Of a stretch of DNA of 61,507 bases, positions 50,368 to 59,604 are shown piece after piece. A program made the translations under genes and the position numbers. Numbering within the stretch: position 1 is the first letter of the stretch; each line of letters opens with the position of its first letter. The DNA comes from CAZIQY01 sp964541605 (GTDB taxonomy: Bacteria > Desulfobacterota > Syntrophia > Syntrophales > UBA2185): NCBI GenBank assembly GCA_964541605.1, contig CAZIQY010000007.1:1-61507 (forward strand). The letters run 5' to 3'. The notes beneath the pieces were generated by a model. It worked only from the letters and a program-made list of their open reading frames with translations, had not been told where the DNA came from and ran no database searches.

Positions 50368-51207
50368 ATGGCTAAAATGTTGAAGGATACACTGAAAACT
50401 ATTGAAAAATATAAAAGTTCGACCCCACATTACAGTGAACTGCTGGATATCCTCGGAGAGATATTGATTCTCAGGGAAGAGTACCGGCGTAAGATGAAAA
50501 AGATAGTCTTTCCCGTCGATGAGAAACTGATAGAGACAAAAATTTCCGGCGGACTGCCCCTTATCGATTTATCTTCCGGGGATTTCGATCTCTCGGAACC
50601 CAGGAAATACTTTCTCGCCCTCCTGGGCATTGCAGAAAAGCGGGTACCCGGTGAGACAGATGATATTATTGAGAAAATTAAAGACGGTTCCGTTGATTTC
50701 GATAAGATGGTTCGCGAATCCTTTTTTTCCCTGAACGAGGATGTATCAGACGATTCGGAAGAATCCGATGACGATATGTTCGATCTCATTGATCTTTTTC
50801 TGGAAGAGAGCCTGAGGCCTGCCATGGAAAAAGTTGTGGAGAAATATGGGATGCGCGTTACGGAGTCAGGCTGGTCTGAAGGGTATTGCCCGATCTGCGG
50901 CAAAGAACCCAAGATCGGTGAAATCAAGGATGAAGAAGGGCGGCGTTATCTCTTCTGCAATCAGTGCGGGTATGAATGGCACTTCAAACGCATTGTGTGT
51001 CCTTTCTGCGGCAATGACGAGCAGCAGGCGCTGGCCTACTTTACCATTGAAGGGGATGAGAGATACCGCGTTGATGTCTGCAATGTGTGCAAGCGATATA
51101 TCAAAATGGTTGACTTCAGAGAGTCGAAGGAAGAGGCGAATCTGGACGTTGAGGATATCGCTACTCTTCACCTGGACATGCTTGCCAACGAAGAAGGATA
51201 CAATTAA
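50368..51207 (+). CDS. fdhE: FdhE-like formate dehydrogenase accessory protein
   Basis: The 279-residue protein has the FdhE rubredoxin-like metal region with four CxxC sites: CPICGKEPKIGE, LFCNQCGYEWHF, CPFCGNDEQQAL and CNVCKRYIK. FdhE helps mature respiratory formate dehydrogenase outside its catalytic step. No formate dehydrogenase is in this window, but the orphan ferredoxin/cytochrome pair at 14671-16478 is of that kind. Formate dehydrogenases are often selenoproteins, consistent with Sec use here. The helical N-terminus is strongly acidic. Confidence 0.88.
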   Translation: MAKMLKDTLKTIEKYKSSTPHYSELLDILGEILILREEYRRKMKKIVFPVDEKLIETKISGGLPLIDLSSGDFDLSEPRKYFLALLGIAEKRVPGETDDIIEKIKDGSVDFDKMVRESFFSLNEDVSDDSEESDDDMFDLIDLFLEESLRPAMEKVVEKYGMRVTESGWSEGYCPICGKEPKIGEIKDEEGRRYLFCNQCGYEWHFKRIVCPFCGNDEQQALAYFTIEGDERYRVDVCNVCKRYIKMVDFRESKEEANLDVEDIATLHLDMLANEEGYN

Positions 51208-51219
51208 CAGCCATCACCC

Positions 51220-51876
51220 ATGCATGATGCGAACATCACGGATGTCGTACAGATTTTAGAAAAAGAACTGGGCGACTGGGAACTTCCCATCGTTACATCT
51301 CTGGCGGAGGAAAACAGGGGGCCGTTTCCCATTCTTATTTCCACGGTCCTCAGTTCGAGAACGAAAGATGAAGTGACGGCGCAAGCCGCGGGAAGGCTCC
51401 TGTCCCTGGCTGCGACCCCGGAAGATATGCTGAATCTTTCCGAGGAGGAGATCAGTCAGGCGATATATCCTGTTGGCTTTTACCGCATTAAAGCGGGAGC
51501 GATCCTTGAAATCTGCAGGGAATTGATCGAACGTTTCGATTCAAAGGTTCCGGACACCATCGATCAATTGCTGACCTTAAAGGGGGTCGGGAGGAAGACA
51601 GCCAATCTGGTTCTCACGCTTGGATTCAATAAGGAAGGACTGTGTGTGGATACCCATGTTCACAGAATCTCCAACCGTCTGGGCTATGTGAGGACGAAAA
51701 CACCTGAGGAAACGGAATATGCCCTCAGAGCCAAGTTGCCGAACAAATACTGGGCTCGCTACAACACCCTGATGGTTGCATTTGGCCGGCATGTTTGCTT
51801 TCCCTTATCCCCATTCTGCAGCAGATGCCCGGTGGCGGTTTATTGCGACCGGGTAAATGTGGGCAGAAGCAGATAG
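51220..51876 (+). CDS. nth: Endonuclease III
   Basis: The 218-residue DNA glycosylase/AP lyase has a helix-hairpin-helix with catalytic Lys in LLTLKGVGRKTANLVL and the catalytic Asp in VDTHVHRISNRLG. The [4Fe-4S] cluster cysteines are in CFPLSPFCSRCPVAVYC (C-x6-C-x2-C-x5-C). It removes oxidised pyrimidines. The start is 12 bases after the fdhE stop. Confidence 0.95.
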   Translation: MHDANITDVVQILEKELGDWELPIVTSLAEENRGPFPILISTVLSSRTKDEVTAQAAGRLLSLAATPEDMLNLSEEEISQAIYPVGFYRIKAGAILEICRELIERFDSKVPDTIDQLLTLKGVGRKTANLVLTLGFNKEGLCVDTHVHRISNRLGYVRTKTPEETEYALRAKLPNKYWARYNTLMVAFGRHVCFPLSPFCSRCPVAVYCDRVNVGRSR

Positions 51877-51957
51877 AACAGCATTTCGACAAATCCATGA
51901 CAGGCGTATGATTTTCCGAAACATCGAGATTTCAAAAACTTGAAAAGGAGGTCATTC

Positions 51958-52974
51958 ATGGGCGTAAAAGTGGGTGTCAATGGCTTCGGCAGGGTCGGCA
52001 GATATCTTGTCAGGGCATGTCTCGGATATGACAACATCGATATTGTTGCCATCAATTCAAGGGCCAGACCGGATGTCCTGGCCCACCTTCTCAAGTATGA
52101 TTCCGTTCACGGCAAGATCAATGCGGAGATCGCCGTCGACGGCAACAGCCTGCTGGTCAATGGCAAGAAAATCGCCATCACCCATGTGATGTCGAATCCC
52201 TCCGACCTTCCGTGGAGGGAACTGGGCGTCGATGTTGCCCTTGAATCATCCGGAAGATTCAGGACAAAAGACGAACTTTCGGGGCATCTGACAGCCGGTG
52301 CGAAGAAGGTCATCCTGGCTGCTCCGGGCAAGGGGATCGATGGAACCTTTGTCATGGGCGTCAATGAAGATTCCTATGACCCGGCAAAACACCATATCAT
52401 ATCCAACGCCTCCTGCACGACGAACTGTCTGGCCCCCGTGGCCAAAGTGCTCCACGATGAATTCAGGATCGTCAGGGGTCTGATGACAACTGTGCATGCC
52501 TACACCATGGATCAGAGGCTTCTGGACGGTTCCCACAGCGACCTCCGCAGAGGACGGGCAGCAGCCATGTCCATCGTTCCCACTTCGACGGGAGCGGCAA
52601 CAGCCGTAGCCGAGGTGATTCCCGAGCTGAAAGGAAAGCTCGGCGGTTTGGCGCTGAGGGTTCCGACCCCCAACGTGTCTGTCGTGGATCTTGCCGTTGA
52701 GGTCGGACGCTCCGTCACGATCAAAGAGGTGAATGGCGCCCTTAAGGCGGCATCGGAAGGCAGACTAAAGGGCATCATGGCCTTCTGCGAGGAGGAGCTG
52801 GTATCCATAGATTTCACAGGGAGTCCATACTCTTCCATCGTTGATGCGCCGCTGACGAACGTGATCGATGGATGCTTCGTCAAGGTATTTGCCTGGTACG
52901 ATAATGAAAGCGGATATGCTTGCAGAATGAGGGACCTGGCCATTTACATCGCCGGGAAGACTTTTGGGGGATAG
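51958..52974 (+). CDS. gap: Glyceraldehyde-3-phosphate dehydrogenase
   Basis: The 338-residue glycolytic/gluconeogenic enzyme starts at MGVKVGVNGFGRVGR (AAAAGGAGG before it). It has the catalytic Cys in SNASCTTNCLAPV and the signature STSTGAATAV-like PTSTGAATAVAEV. The C-terminal WYDNESGYACRMRDL is typical. It is followed after one base by tpiA, forming a small glycolysis operon. Confidence 0.96.
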   Translation: MGVKVGVNGFGRVGRYLVRACLGYDNIDIVAINSRARPDVLAHLLKYDSVHGKINAEIAVDGNSLLVNGKKIAITHVMSNPSDLPWRELGVDVALESSGRFRTKDELSGHLTAGAKKVILAAPGKGIDGTFVMGVNEDSYDPAKHHIISNASCTTNCLAPVAKVLHDEFRIVRGLMTTVHAYTMDQRLLDGSHSDLRRGRAAAMSIVPTSTGAATAVAEVIPELKGKLGGLALRVPTPNVSVVDLAVEVGRSVTIKEVNGALKAASEGRLKGIMAFCEEELVSIDFTGSPYSSIVDAPLTNVIDGCFVKVFAWYDNESGYACRMRDLAIYIAGKTFGG

Positions 52975-52975
52975 C

Positions 52976-53725
52976 ATGGTAAAACCCTTTATCGCCGGCA
53001 ACTGGAAAATGAACAAGACGATCCGGGAGGCCGTTGATTTCTCAAATCAGTTAAAAAATCTGATCGCCGGTTTGGATGACCGGGATGTGATCATTGCCCC
53101 GCCCTTTACCGCCCTCTATCCCTTGGCGGAAACGCTGAAAGGGTCAAACATCCATCTTTCCGCACAGAACCTGAGCGATAAGGCGGAAGGCGCCTTTACG
53201 GGCGAAGTGTCCGCCCGCATGCTGGCAGGTGCGGGGTGTGCGTATGTCATCATCGGCCATTCGGAAAGGCGAACCCTCTACGGTGAAAAAGATGCAGTAA
53301 TCAATGCCAAGATCAAAATCGCCCTCGCCTCCGGTCTGAGACCAATATTCTGTATCGGGGAAACCCTCGACGAACGGGAGGAAAACCGTACTTTTAGCGT
53401 CATCGAAAGGCAGATAAAAGAGGGATTGAATAATTTGATTACCGATGATATAAGGCGCCTTATTGTTGCCTATGAACCGGTCTGGGCAATCGGAACCGGA
53501 AAGACCGCAACGCCGGAACAGGCCCAGGAAGTGCATGCATATATCCGTCATTTGATGGAAAATGCTTACGGAAAAAATATTGCGACGGACCTTCCCGTTA
53601 TTTACGGGGGTAGTGTTAATCCCAAAAACATAGCTACCCTCATGGCGGAGCCGGACATAGACGGCGCTCTGGTGGGAGGCGCAAGCCTGGAGATCGATTC
53701 TTTCATCAGGATCATAAAATTTTAA
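52976..53725 (+). CDS. tpiA: Triosephosphate isomerase
   Basis: The 249-residue TIM barrel has AGNWKMNKT (Lys), IIGHSERR (His), VAYEPVWAIGTG (Glu) and YGGSVNPKN. It interconverts DHAP and glyceraldehyde 3-phosphate. The ATG lies one base after the gap stop and uses a ribosome site inside the end of gap. Confidence 0.97.
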   Translation: MVKPFIAGNWKMNKTIREAVDFSNQLKNLIAGLDDRDVIIAPPFTALYPLAETLKGSNIHLSAQNLSDKAEGAFTGEVSARMLAGAGCAYVIIGHSERRTLYGEKDAVINAKIKIALASGLRPIFCIGETLDEREENRTFSVIERQIKEGLNNLITDDIRRLIVAYEPVWAIGTGKTATPEQAQEVHAYIRHLMENAYGKNIATDLPVIYGGSVNPKNIATLMAEPDIDGALVGGASLEIDSFIRIIKF

Positions 53726-53771
53726 ATGGAATGAACACCCTGTCATTCACACGAAAATAGCACCTTTATTG

Positions 53772-53793
53772 TTATTCCGGATTTGATCCGGAA
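53772..53793. repeat. REP-like palindrome
   Basis: TTATTCCGGATTTGATCCGGAA forms a hairpin (TTCCGGAT against ATCCGGAA) between tpiA and secG. A near-identical unit occurs at 54305-54330. Such units are dispersed intergenic repeats in many proteobacteria. Confidence 0.7.
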
Positions 53794-53847
53794 CCAGGAA
53801 AAGGAAAATTAAAAAAGTATTCGAAGTTGTTAAGGAGACATTTCAGC

Positions 53848-54192
53848 GTGAATTTATTTATTACCATTTTACATATCGTTGTGTGTGTTGTGCTGGTATT
53901 GGTCGTTCTTCTGCAGGCGGGCAAGGGAGCAAGCATGGGGGCAGCTTTCGGCGGATCGAGTCAGACCGTTTTCGGAAGCAGCGGCCCCGGCACGTTTTTG
54001 AGCAAGATGACGACGGTCGTTGCCGCCGTCTTTATGTTGACTGCCCTGTCGTTGTCGTATTTTTCGATTCACAAGCAACCGACGTTGATGGATAAGGCCG
54101 AGCCTCAGACGCAGCAGCAGAGCGCTCCCCAGGCAGCGGATCAGCCGGCGGGAACAGGAGAACAGAAACCGCAGACCGTCCCACAGAAATAG
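53848..54192 (+). CDS. secG: SecG preprotein translocase subunit
   Basis: The 114-residue product from a GTG start (AAGGAG ten bases earlier) has two membrane helices separated by the typical LLQAGKGASMGAAFGGSSQT loop. A glutamine/proline-rich soluble tail (QTQQQSAPQAADQP) follows. It assists SecYE-mediated export. The next gene downstream is tRNA-Leu, as found in many genomes. Confidence 0.95.
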   Translation: MNLFITILHIVVCVVLVLVVLLQAGKGASMGAAFGGSSQTVFGSSGPGTFLSKMTTVVAAVFMLTALSLSYFSIHKQPTLMDKAEPQTQQQSAPQAADQPAGTGEQKPQTVPQK

Positions 54193-54272
54193 ATTTTAAA
54201 CAGTCGTTGTCGCCGACTTTTTTGATGTCATTACCAGCTATTTATCAAACGTCATCATCGCGATTTTTTAAT

Positions 54273-54330
54273 GTCATCCCTGCGGAAGCGGGGATCCGGT
54301 CTTTGTCATTCCGGACCTGATCCGGAATCC
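54273..54330. repeat. Two adjacent REP-like palindromic units
   Basis: GTCATCCCTGCGGAAGCGGG (from 54273, continuing to GATCC at 54297) and GTCATTCCGGACCTGATCCG (from 54305, continuing to GAATCC at 54330) are hairpin-forming units of the same dispersed family as 53772-53793 and 56679-56749. They lie between secG and the tRNA. Confidence 0.65.
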
Positions 54331-54336
54331 GTATGT

Positions 54337-54422
54337 GCCGAGGTGGTGGAAATGGTAGACACGCTATCTTGAGGGGGTAGTGGACACAATCCGTCCGGGT
54401 TCAAGTCCCGGCCTCGGCACCA
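54337..54422 (+). tRNA. tRNA-Leu (anticodon GAG)
   Basis: The acceptor GCCGAGG (54337-54343) pairs with CCTCGGC (54412-54418), followed by discriminator A and an encoded CCA end part (54420-54422). The anticodon stem CTATC/GGTAG holds the loop TTGAGGG with GAG at 54371-54373, and the T-arm contains GGTTCAAGTC. The long variable arm fits a class II leucine tRNA. Its 3' end is the probable attachment site of the island downstream. Confidence 0.95.
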
Positions 54423-54521
54423 TTTAACAATCCAGCAAAGTCCAATAAAGTACAAAACACGTTAGAAATAGCGGGTTTTTTATTTTCATTCGTCTAAAGA
54501 CGTCCGATTAAATCCATTGAC

Positions 54522-54582
54522 ATACCCCAAAATTAGGGGTATATTTATGGTAAATGTACCCCCAGACAAAAAGATACCCCCA
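54522..54582. promoter_or_regulatory. Integrase arm-type sites / operator region
   Basis: Four related TACCCC boxes precede the integrase gene. ATACCCC (54522-54528) and its inverse GGGGTAT (54536-54542) form a palindrome. TACCCCCA (54557-54564) and ATACCCCCA (54574-54582) are direct copies. The arrangement suits recombinase arm binding and autoregulation. Confidence 0.6.
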
Positions 54583-54600
54583 AAGCGGAGGTAAAAATCC

Positions 54601-55818
54601 ATGTCACTAACTGATGTGAAAATTCGGAATAGTAAGCCTACAGAAAAGCCGATAAAGTTATTTGACGGTGATGGTCTTTTTCTTTTAATCACACTTGCCG
54701 GCGGTAAATTATGGCGTTTCAAATATCGCTTTGAAGGGAAAGAAAAGCTACTTGCTCTTGGTGCCTACCCGGAAATAAGTCTTCTTGATGCACGGCAGCG
54801 GCGCGATGAGGCACGAAGGCTACTGGCAAATAATGTTGACCCAGGTGCTGTTCGCAAAGCCCAAAAACAAACAAAGACTGAATCAGCAGAAACCTTTGAA
54901 ATCATAGCCAGAGAATGGCACGAAAGATATGCACCAACCTGGAAGTCAGGCCATGCAGAAAGAGTATTAAAAAGATTAGATCGTGATGTTTTTCCATATT
55001 TGGGCTCACGTCCAATCAAAGAGATCAAGGCACCTGAATTACTGACGGTGTTACGGCGCATAGAATCACGAGGTGCACTGGAAACTGCACACCGGGCAAG
55101 GACCATTTGCGGTCAAATATTGCGTTATGCAGTGGCAACTGGACGCGCTGAACGTGATCCGTCAGCCGATCTAAAAGGCGCCTTGCCGCCAGTAAAAACC
55201 ATAAACAGGGCGGCTATTATCGAACCGAAAAAAGTCGGGGAACTACTCAGAGCGATTGACGGCTACCAGGGCGGCTTTGTCGTTCAATGCGCCTTGAAGT
55301 TCGCACCCCTTGTTTTTGTCCGTCCGGGTGAATTACGTCATGCCGAATGGTCTGAAATAGATTTTGAAAATGCTGAATGGAACATTCCTCCCGGTAAGAT
55401 GAAGATGAAAGAACCGCACCTTGTGCCACTGTCAAAACAGGCCATAGACATACTGACGGCAATTAAGCCCCTCACCGGAGCAAGCCGCTATGTATTCCCC
55501 TCCGGACGTTCTTTCGCCCGTCCAATGTCAGATAATGCCATTTTAGCGGCATTACGGCGCATGGGATATGCGAAAGAAGAAATGACAGGACATGGCTTCA
55601 GGGCCATGGCCCGGACTATCCTGGATGAGGTCTTGCAGGTTAGGCCGGATTTCATAGAACATCAGCTTGCCCATGCTGTCAGGGATCCGAACGGCAGGGC
55701 ATACAACCGGACGACGCACCTTGCCGAGCGTCGAAAGATGATGCAGAAATGGGCCGATTACCTGGATGAGTTGAAGGCGGGGGCAAAGGTAATACCGTTA
55801 CGAGGGGAAGCTGTGTAA
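54601..55818 (+). CDS. int: P4-type tyrosine integrase
   Basis: The 405-residue recombinase has the DUF4102 arm-binding N-terminus (LTDVKIRNSKPTEKPIKLFD), a SAM-like core-binding domain (FEIIAREWHERYAPTWKSGH), and a catalytic domain. The catalytic domain shows the Arg of VRPGELRHAEW, HGFRAMAR (H-x-x-R), and the Tyr of AYNRTTHLAERR. It would integrate the island into the 3' end of tRNA-Leu. The reading frame is intact. Confidence 0.95.
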   Translation: MSLTDVKIRNSKPTEKPIKLFDGDGLFLLITLAGGKLWRFKYRFEGKEKLLALGAYPEISLLDARQRRDEARRLLANNVDPGAVRKAQKQTKTESAETFEIIAREWHERYAPTWKSGHAERVLKRLDRDVFPYLGSRPIKEIKAPELLTVLRRIESRGALETAHRARTICGQILRYAVATGRAERDPSADLKGALPPVKTINRAAIIEPKKVGELLRAIDGYQGGFVVQCALKFAPLVFVRPGELRHAEWSEIDFENAEWNIPPGKMKMKEPHLVPLSKQAIDILTAIKPLTGASRYVFPSGRSFARPMSDNAILAALRRMGYAKEEMTGHGFRAMARTILDEVLQVRPDFIEHQLAHAVRDPNGRAYNRTTHLAERRKMMQKWADYLDELKAGAKVIPLRGEAV

Positions 55819-55854
55819 TTATATTGGCAGTAGTTCACGGGATAGTCCGAAAGA

Positions 55855-56628
55855 ATGACAAACCACTTTCCCTTGGACAGTTTTCCGCAATTACTCATCA
55901 GAACGTGTCAGGAGGCGCGAGAGATGAACATTGAGTTAACTTACCACGATTTCATTTTGATCTGCGACATAGGCAATCCTCAAAATTTCGCATGGGGGCT
56001 TCGTGCTGACGAATTAGGGGTATGGGCTCAGACACCACCCGACAGACTCGGAATAGCTACTAAAGAAGATATTCTTGCCATAAGACCCCCATTGGGATTT
56101 CATAAACCTATAATTACTTTCCCCTGTAGCCCCAAGGTATTTATTTCATTCTTAAAATATGCAGGAATGGAAGAGTATATTGAAGAGCTTGATAAGCACG
56201 TTTTAAGAGTGACGGCCGAGAAAGAATCCTTTGAAGCGCTGTCGAGAGAAGAGCCATCAGAGACAGAACAACTGTCTGCCAGCATAGGCGGCAGACCGAA
56301 AGGCCCTCTTTATGAAGCTGTTGAGTTTGCCTATAAGAAATTCCATGATGAGGGTAACACAGAAATTCTTCGACCTGGTAAGGTGGCAGAATTTCTTGAT
56401 CGGCTAAAGGACCTTGCTGTCGGAGAGAATCGGAAGATTTCTGATTATATTGCCGAAAGAATAGAAATTGTTAAAAAGAGAAACGGTTCTTTTACGATTA
56501 CAACGCAAGAGAGGGTTGTTAAAGAAGTAAAAGGCCGTGTAATAATGGATAAAAAGACTACTTACACGACAGATGATGTATCAAAATTGCTAACCGCTTT
56601 AAGAAAAAAATTTCCCTTACCGACTTAA
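55855..56628 (+). CDS. Hypothetical island protein
   Basis: I do not recognise this 257-residue protein. It follows the integrase by 36 bases. The N-terminal half is mixed alpha/beta with a tryptophan-bearing segment (NFAWGLRADELGVWAQTPPD). A charged linker (EEPSETEQL) leads to GGRPKGPLYEAVEFAYKKF, and the C-terminus is lysine-rich. The gene is more AT-rich than the host genes around it, consistent with acquired DNA. It could be cargo or a structural DNA-binding factor; neither is shown. Confidence 0.7.
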   Translation: MTNHFPLDSFPQLLIRTCQEAREMNIELTYHDFILICDIGNPQNFAWGLRADELGVWAQTPPDRLGIATKEDILAIRPPLGFHKPIITFPCSPKVFISFLKYAGMEEYIEELDKHVLRVTAEKESFEALSREEPSETEQLSASIGGRPKGPLYEAVEFAYKKFHDEGNTEILRPGKVAEFLDRLKDLAVGENRKISDYIAERIEIVKKRNGSFTITTQERVVKEVKGRVIMDKKTTYTTDDVSKLLTALRKKFPLPT

Positions 56629-56678
56629 CTTTTTTTCACATCCGAGACATTTGAATTTCTCCCGAAACCTGGCAGATC

Positions 56679-56749
56679 GTCATTTCTGCGGAAGCAGGAA
56701 TTCGAGTCCTTTCAAAGACTCCATGGATTCAACGTTATGTGGGAATGAC
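56679..56749. repeat. REP-like inverted repeat element inside the island
   Basis: The ends GTCATTTCTGCGGAAGCAGG (from 56679) and GGGAATGAC (56741-56749) are inverted, with the inner pair GAGTCCTTT/AAAGACTC forming a second stem. The unit resembles paired REP elements at 53772 and 54273, so host-type repeats have entered the island. The rest of 56629-56886 has no gene. Confidence 0.55.
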
Positions 56750-56886
56750 AAAAAGGGCCAGATTTTCAAGTGTTTTAACCCCATCATTTTCTTCTTCCAA
56801 AATCCCGGTTATGGAATTCCGAAACGGGGGTTTTGGAAAGACCCTACTGCTCCAATGCGGACCAATTCAAATGAAGGAGGTCTGCA

Positions 56887-57150
56887 ATGGAGAAGAAATT
56901 ATTTGTACCAATTATCAAACGCGATCCCAACGATGTCACAAGTATTCACCCTGCCAAAACAAGCGAATGCACTAACGTCACACACGACCCCAAGCGTCTT
57001 CTCAGGCTGCCGCAGGTCTTAGCCCTGATCCCAGTCAGCAAATCATGCTGGTGGCAATGGGTTAGGGACGGCAAGGCTCCCCAACCGGTTCACCTTGGAA
57101 ATCGCTGCACTTGTTGGCGATATGCCGATGTTATCGCTTTGACAGAGTAG
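56887..57150 (+). CDS. alpA: AlpA-like regulatory protein
   Basis: The 87-residue protein has a C-terminal MerR-like helix-turn-helix of the AlpA family (LLRLPQVLALIPVSKSCWWQ followed by WVRDGKAPQPVHLG and WRYADVIAL). In P4-like islands such proteins activate excision or island genes. It has an AAGGAGGT ribosome site and is 12 bases before the primase gene. Confidence 0.83.
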   Translation: MEKKLFVPIIKRDPNDVTSIHPAKTSECTNVTHDPKRLLRLPQVLALIPVSKSCWWQWVRDGKAPQPVHLGNRCTCWRYADVIALTE

Positions 57151-57162
57151 GAGGCAGCCAAA

Positions 57163-59604
57163 ATGAATAACATGACCACTTTTCGTGAAACAATCCAAGC
57201 TGCCCTTAGTTATTCACCAGATCCCGGCATACTCAGCCCCGGCAAGATGATTCGCTTTTCTACAAGCGACAAACCCCACGATCGGTCGGGATTTGCAAAA
57301 CTCTTTTCTGATGGCGAAGGTGGGATTTTTGGTTGCTGGCGACGAGGTATTTCGGAGACGTGGCAATCCCGGACACCCCATTCGCCGGAAGAACGCACCG
57401 TTTATGCCGAGCATATCCGCAAAGCGCGGGAGGAGGCTGCTCAGATTGAGTCAGCAATACGCGCAGAATGTCGCCGGACGTCTGCTGCGCTTTGGCAACA
57501 GGGCCAGGATGTTGACGCGAAACACCCATATCTTCTGAAAAAAGGGGTGAAGCCCCACGGGATAAAGCAGAAAGGGGATGTGTTGATGATACCGGTGCGG
57601 GGGTGCGACGGCATACTACGTGGCCTGCAATTCATCGGTCCGGACGGTGCCAAGCGCTTCAAGACCGGTACTGAGGTAACTGGTGGGTATCATGCTTTCG
57701 GTAAGCCCAAGGAAAACACGATCCTGATCTGCGAGGGACTGACAACAGGCGCAACGCTTCACGAAGTCACAGGTCTTCCCGTCGCCGTCGCCTTAAATGC
57801 AGGAAATCTCCGTCATGTAGCCGAAGCCCTGCATGGTAAATCTCCTGCTTGGCGGCTGATCGTATGCGCGGATGACGATCGCGCCACCATGGAAAATCCC
57901 GGCATGACCAAAGCGACCGATGCTGCGCTGGCTGTAGGCTGTCTCCTGGCGGTTCCGAAATTTCCAGCTGGCCGCGGAGCAAAGGATGCAGATTTCAACG
58001 ATCTTAACCGAATTTGCGGCTCCGAGGCTGTCCGGTCCTGTGTCGATACGGCAGCCATTCCTATCCATCCCTATGTGCCAGCCGTCGAAAGCGCCGCAGA
58101 AGGCAATTCCGAGAACCAAGAATCATCCCCTCAGACCGCAAGAGTTAAAGCGCAGGACAAGGAAACACTTCAACAGAGTGTTGCACGATTAGCGGCACTT
58201 GAACCGCTGGAATACGAACGGGTGCGCAAGAGCGAGGCTGAGCGGCTGAGGATTGGACGCATCGGAGAATTGGATAAAGTCGTGAGGGCAGCTCGAAAAA
58301 ACAATGAAAAAAGCAGTGATGAGATGTTCCCTCTTGAAGAGCCGTGGCACGAAGCTGTTGATGGGATTGAATTAGTCAAGAGCCTGGTGGAGATGTTTGA
58401 GCGCTTCTGTGTCCTGCCAAAGGGGAGCGCCATAACGGCGGCTCTGTGGACGATTCTGACGTATACTTTTAACTACTGGCGGACATTACCTATACTCACC
58501 ACAGTCTCACCGGAAAAACGATGCGGGAAGACGACATTCCTGACGACATTAAGCAAGCTCTGCTATCGTCCTTTGTCGGTCTCCAATATCTCGCCGGCAG
58601 CCCTGTATCGAGCGATTGGGGCATTCAGACCGGCGCTGCTCATCGATGAAGGAGACTCCTTTCTGAAAGACGACGAAGCACTGCGAGGTGTAGTCAATTC
58701 AGGACACACGAAGGACGCGGCTTTTGTTATACGTTGCGAAGGCGAGGATCATAAGCCGGTAAGGTTCTCCACCTGGTGTCCAAAGGCATTAGCGATGATA
58801 GGAAATCCACCTGATACGATTCAAGATCGCAGCATCAGGCTGCATCTGCGGCGCAAGCTCGCCGACGAACGAACAGAGGCGCACAGCGAGGAGTTTGCCT
58901 CTACGAGGGCGAAGATTTTGAGATGGGTGGACGATAACGATACTTCTCTGAGACTTGCCAAACCGGAACGGTTGAATACACGAAATGACCGGCAGGCTGA
59001 TAACTGGATGCCGATTCTGGCAATTGCCAAGGTTTTGGGGTGTGAGTCTGCGGTGAGGGAGGCGGCATTACTGGCGGCAGGGAATGAACAAGACGAACTC
59101 CCCGCGAGAATAGAATTACTTTGTGACATCCGGGAGGTATTCAAGGTGGCCGGCGTTGAACGCATATCATCTGCCGATCTCGTAAAGCAACTGGTTGCAA
59201 TGGAAGACCGACCCTGGTGTGAATGGAAACGCGGGAGCCCGTTGACACCGAACTCAATGGCGCGACTTCTCAAAGCGTTCGAGATTCAGCCGAAACAGGT
59301 GCGTATCGGCTATGAAAACATCAAGGGCTATGCACTCGAAATGTTCACAGATGCTTTCATCCGTTATACCCCCCCTATTGCAACCGAAACAACGAAACAA
59401 GTCAATAACTACAATAGGTTAGGCGGATTACAAAACGAAACAAGAGGTGGGAATGTTTCGGTTTCAAATCATTCTAAGTACTCAGATACATTAGAATGTT
59501 TCGGTGTTTCGGTTGCATCGGAGGAAGCGGGGACTGACGGTATCGACGCCAACGAAGTGCCGGACTTCGGCAACGAAGTGGAGGTGCGGGCATGCCGAGC
59601 GTGA
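57163..59604 (+). CDS. Island primase-helicase (Toprim plus DUF3631)
   Basis: The 813-residue protein has an N-terminal region of degenerate zinc-finger/DUF7146 type and a Toprim domain with the Glu of ICEGLTTGATLHEVTGLPVA and the Asp cluster of IVCADDDRATM. It then has an ATPase/DUF3631 domain with the P-loop PEKRCGKTTFL and the acidic LLIDEGDSFL. It would prime and unwind DNA for autonomous replication of the island. The C-terminal ~70 residues are polar and Asn-rich. The frame is intact, and the end overlaps the next start by 13 bases. Confidence 0.85.
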   Translation: MNNMTTFRETIQAALSYSPDPGILSPGKMIRFSTSDKPHDRSGFAKLFSDGEGGIFGCWRRGISETWQSRTPHSPEERTVYAEHIRKAREEAAQIESAIRAECRRTSAALWQQGQDVDAKHPYLLKKGVKPHGIKQKGDVLMIPVRGCDGILRGLQFIGPDGAKRFKTGTEVTGGYHAFGKPKENTILICEGLTTGATLHEVTGLPVAVALNAGNLRHVAEALHGKSPAWRLIVCADDDRATMENPGMTKATDAALAVGCLLAVPKFPAGRGAKDADFNDLNRICGSEAVRSCVDTAAIPIHPYVPAVESAAEGNSENQESSPQTARVKAQDKETLQQSVARLAALEPLEYERVRKSEAERLRIGRIGELDKVVRAARKNNEKSSDEMFPLEEPWHEAVDGIELVKSLVEMFERFCVLPKGSAITAALWTILTYTFNYWRTLPILTTVSPEKRCGKTTFLTTLSKLCYRPLSVSNISPAALYRAIGAFRPALLIDEGDSFLKDDEALRGVVNSGHTKDAAFVIRCEGEDHKPVRFSTWCPKALAMIGNPPDTIQDRSIRLHLRRKLADERTEAHSEEFASTRAKILRWVDDNDTSLRLAKPERLNTRNDRQADNWMPILAIAKVLGCESAVREAALLAAGNEQDELPARIELLCDIREVFKVAGVERISSADLVKQLVAMEDRPWCEWKRGSPLTPNSMARLLKAFEIQPKQVRIGYENIKGYALEMFTDAFIRYTPPIATETTKQVNNYNRLGGLQNETRGGNVSVSNHSKYSDTLECFGVSVASEEAGTDGIDANEVPDFGNEVEVRACRA

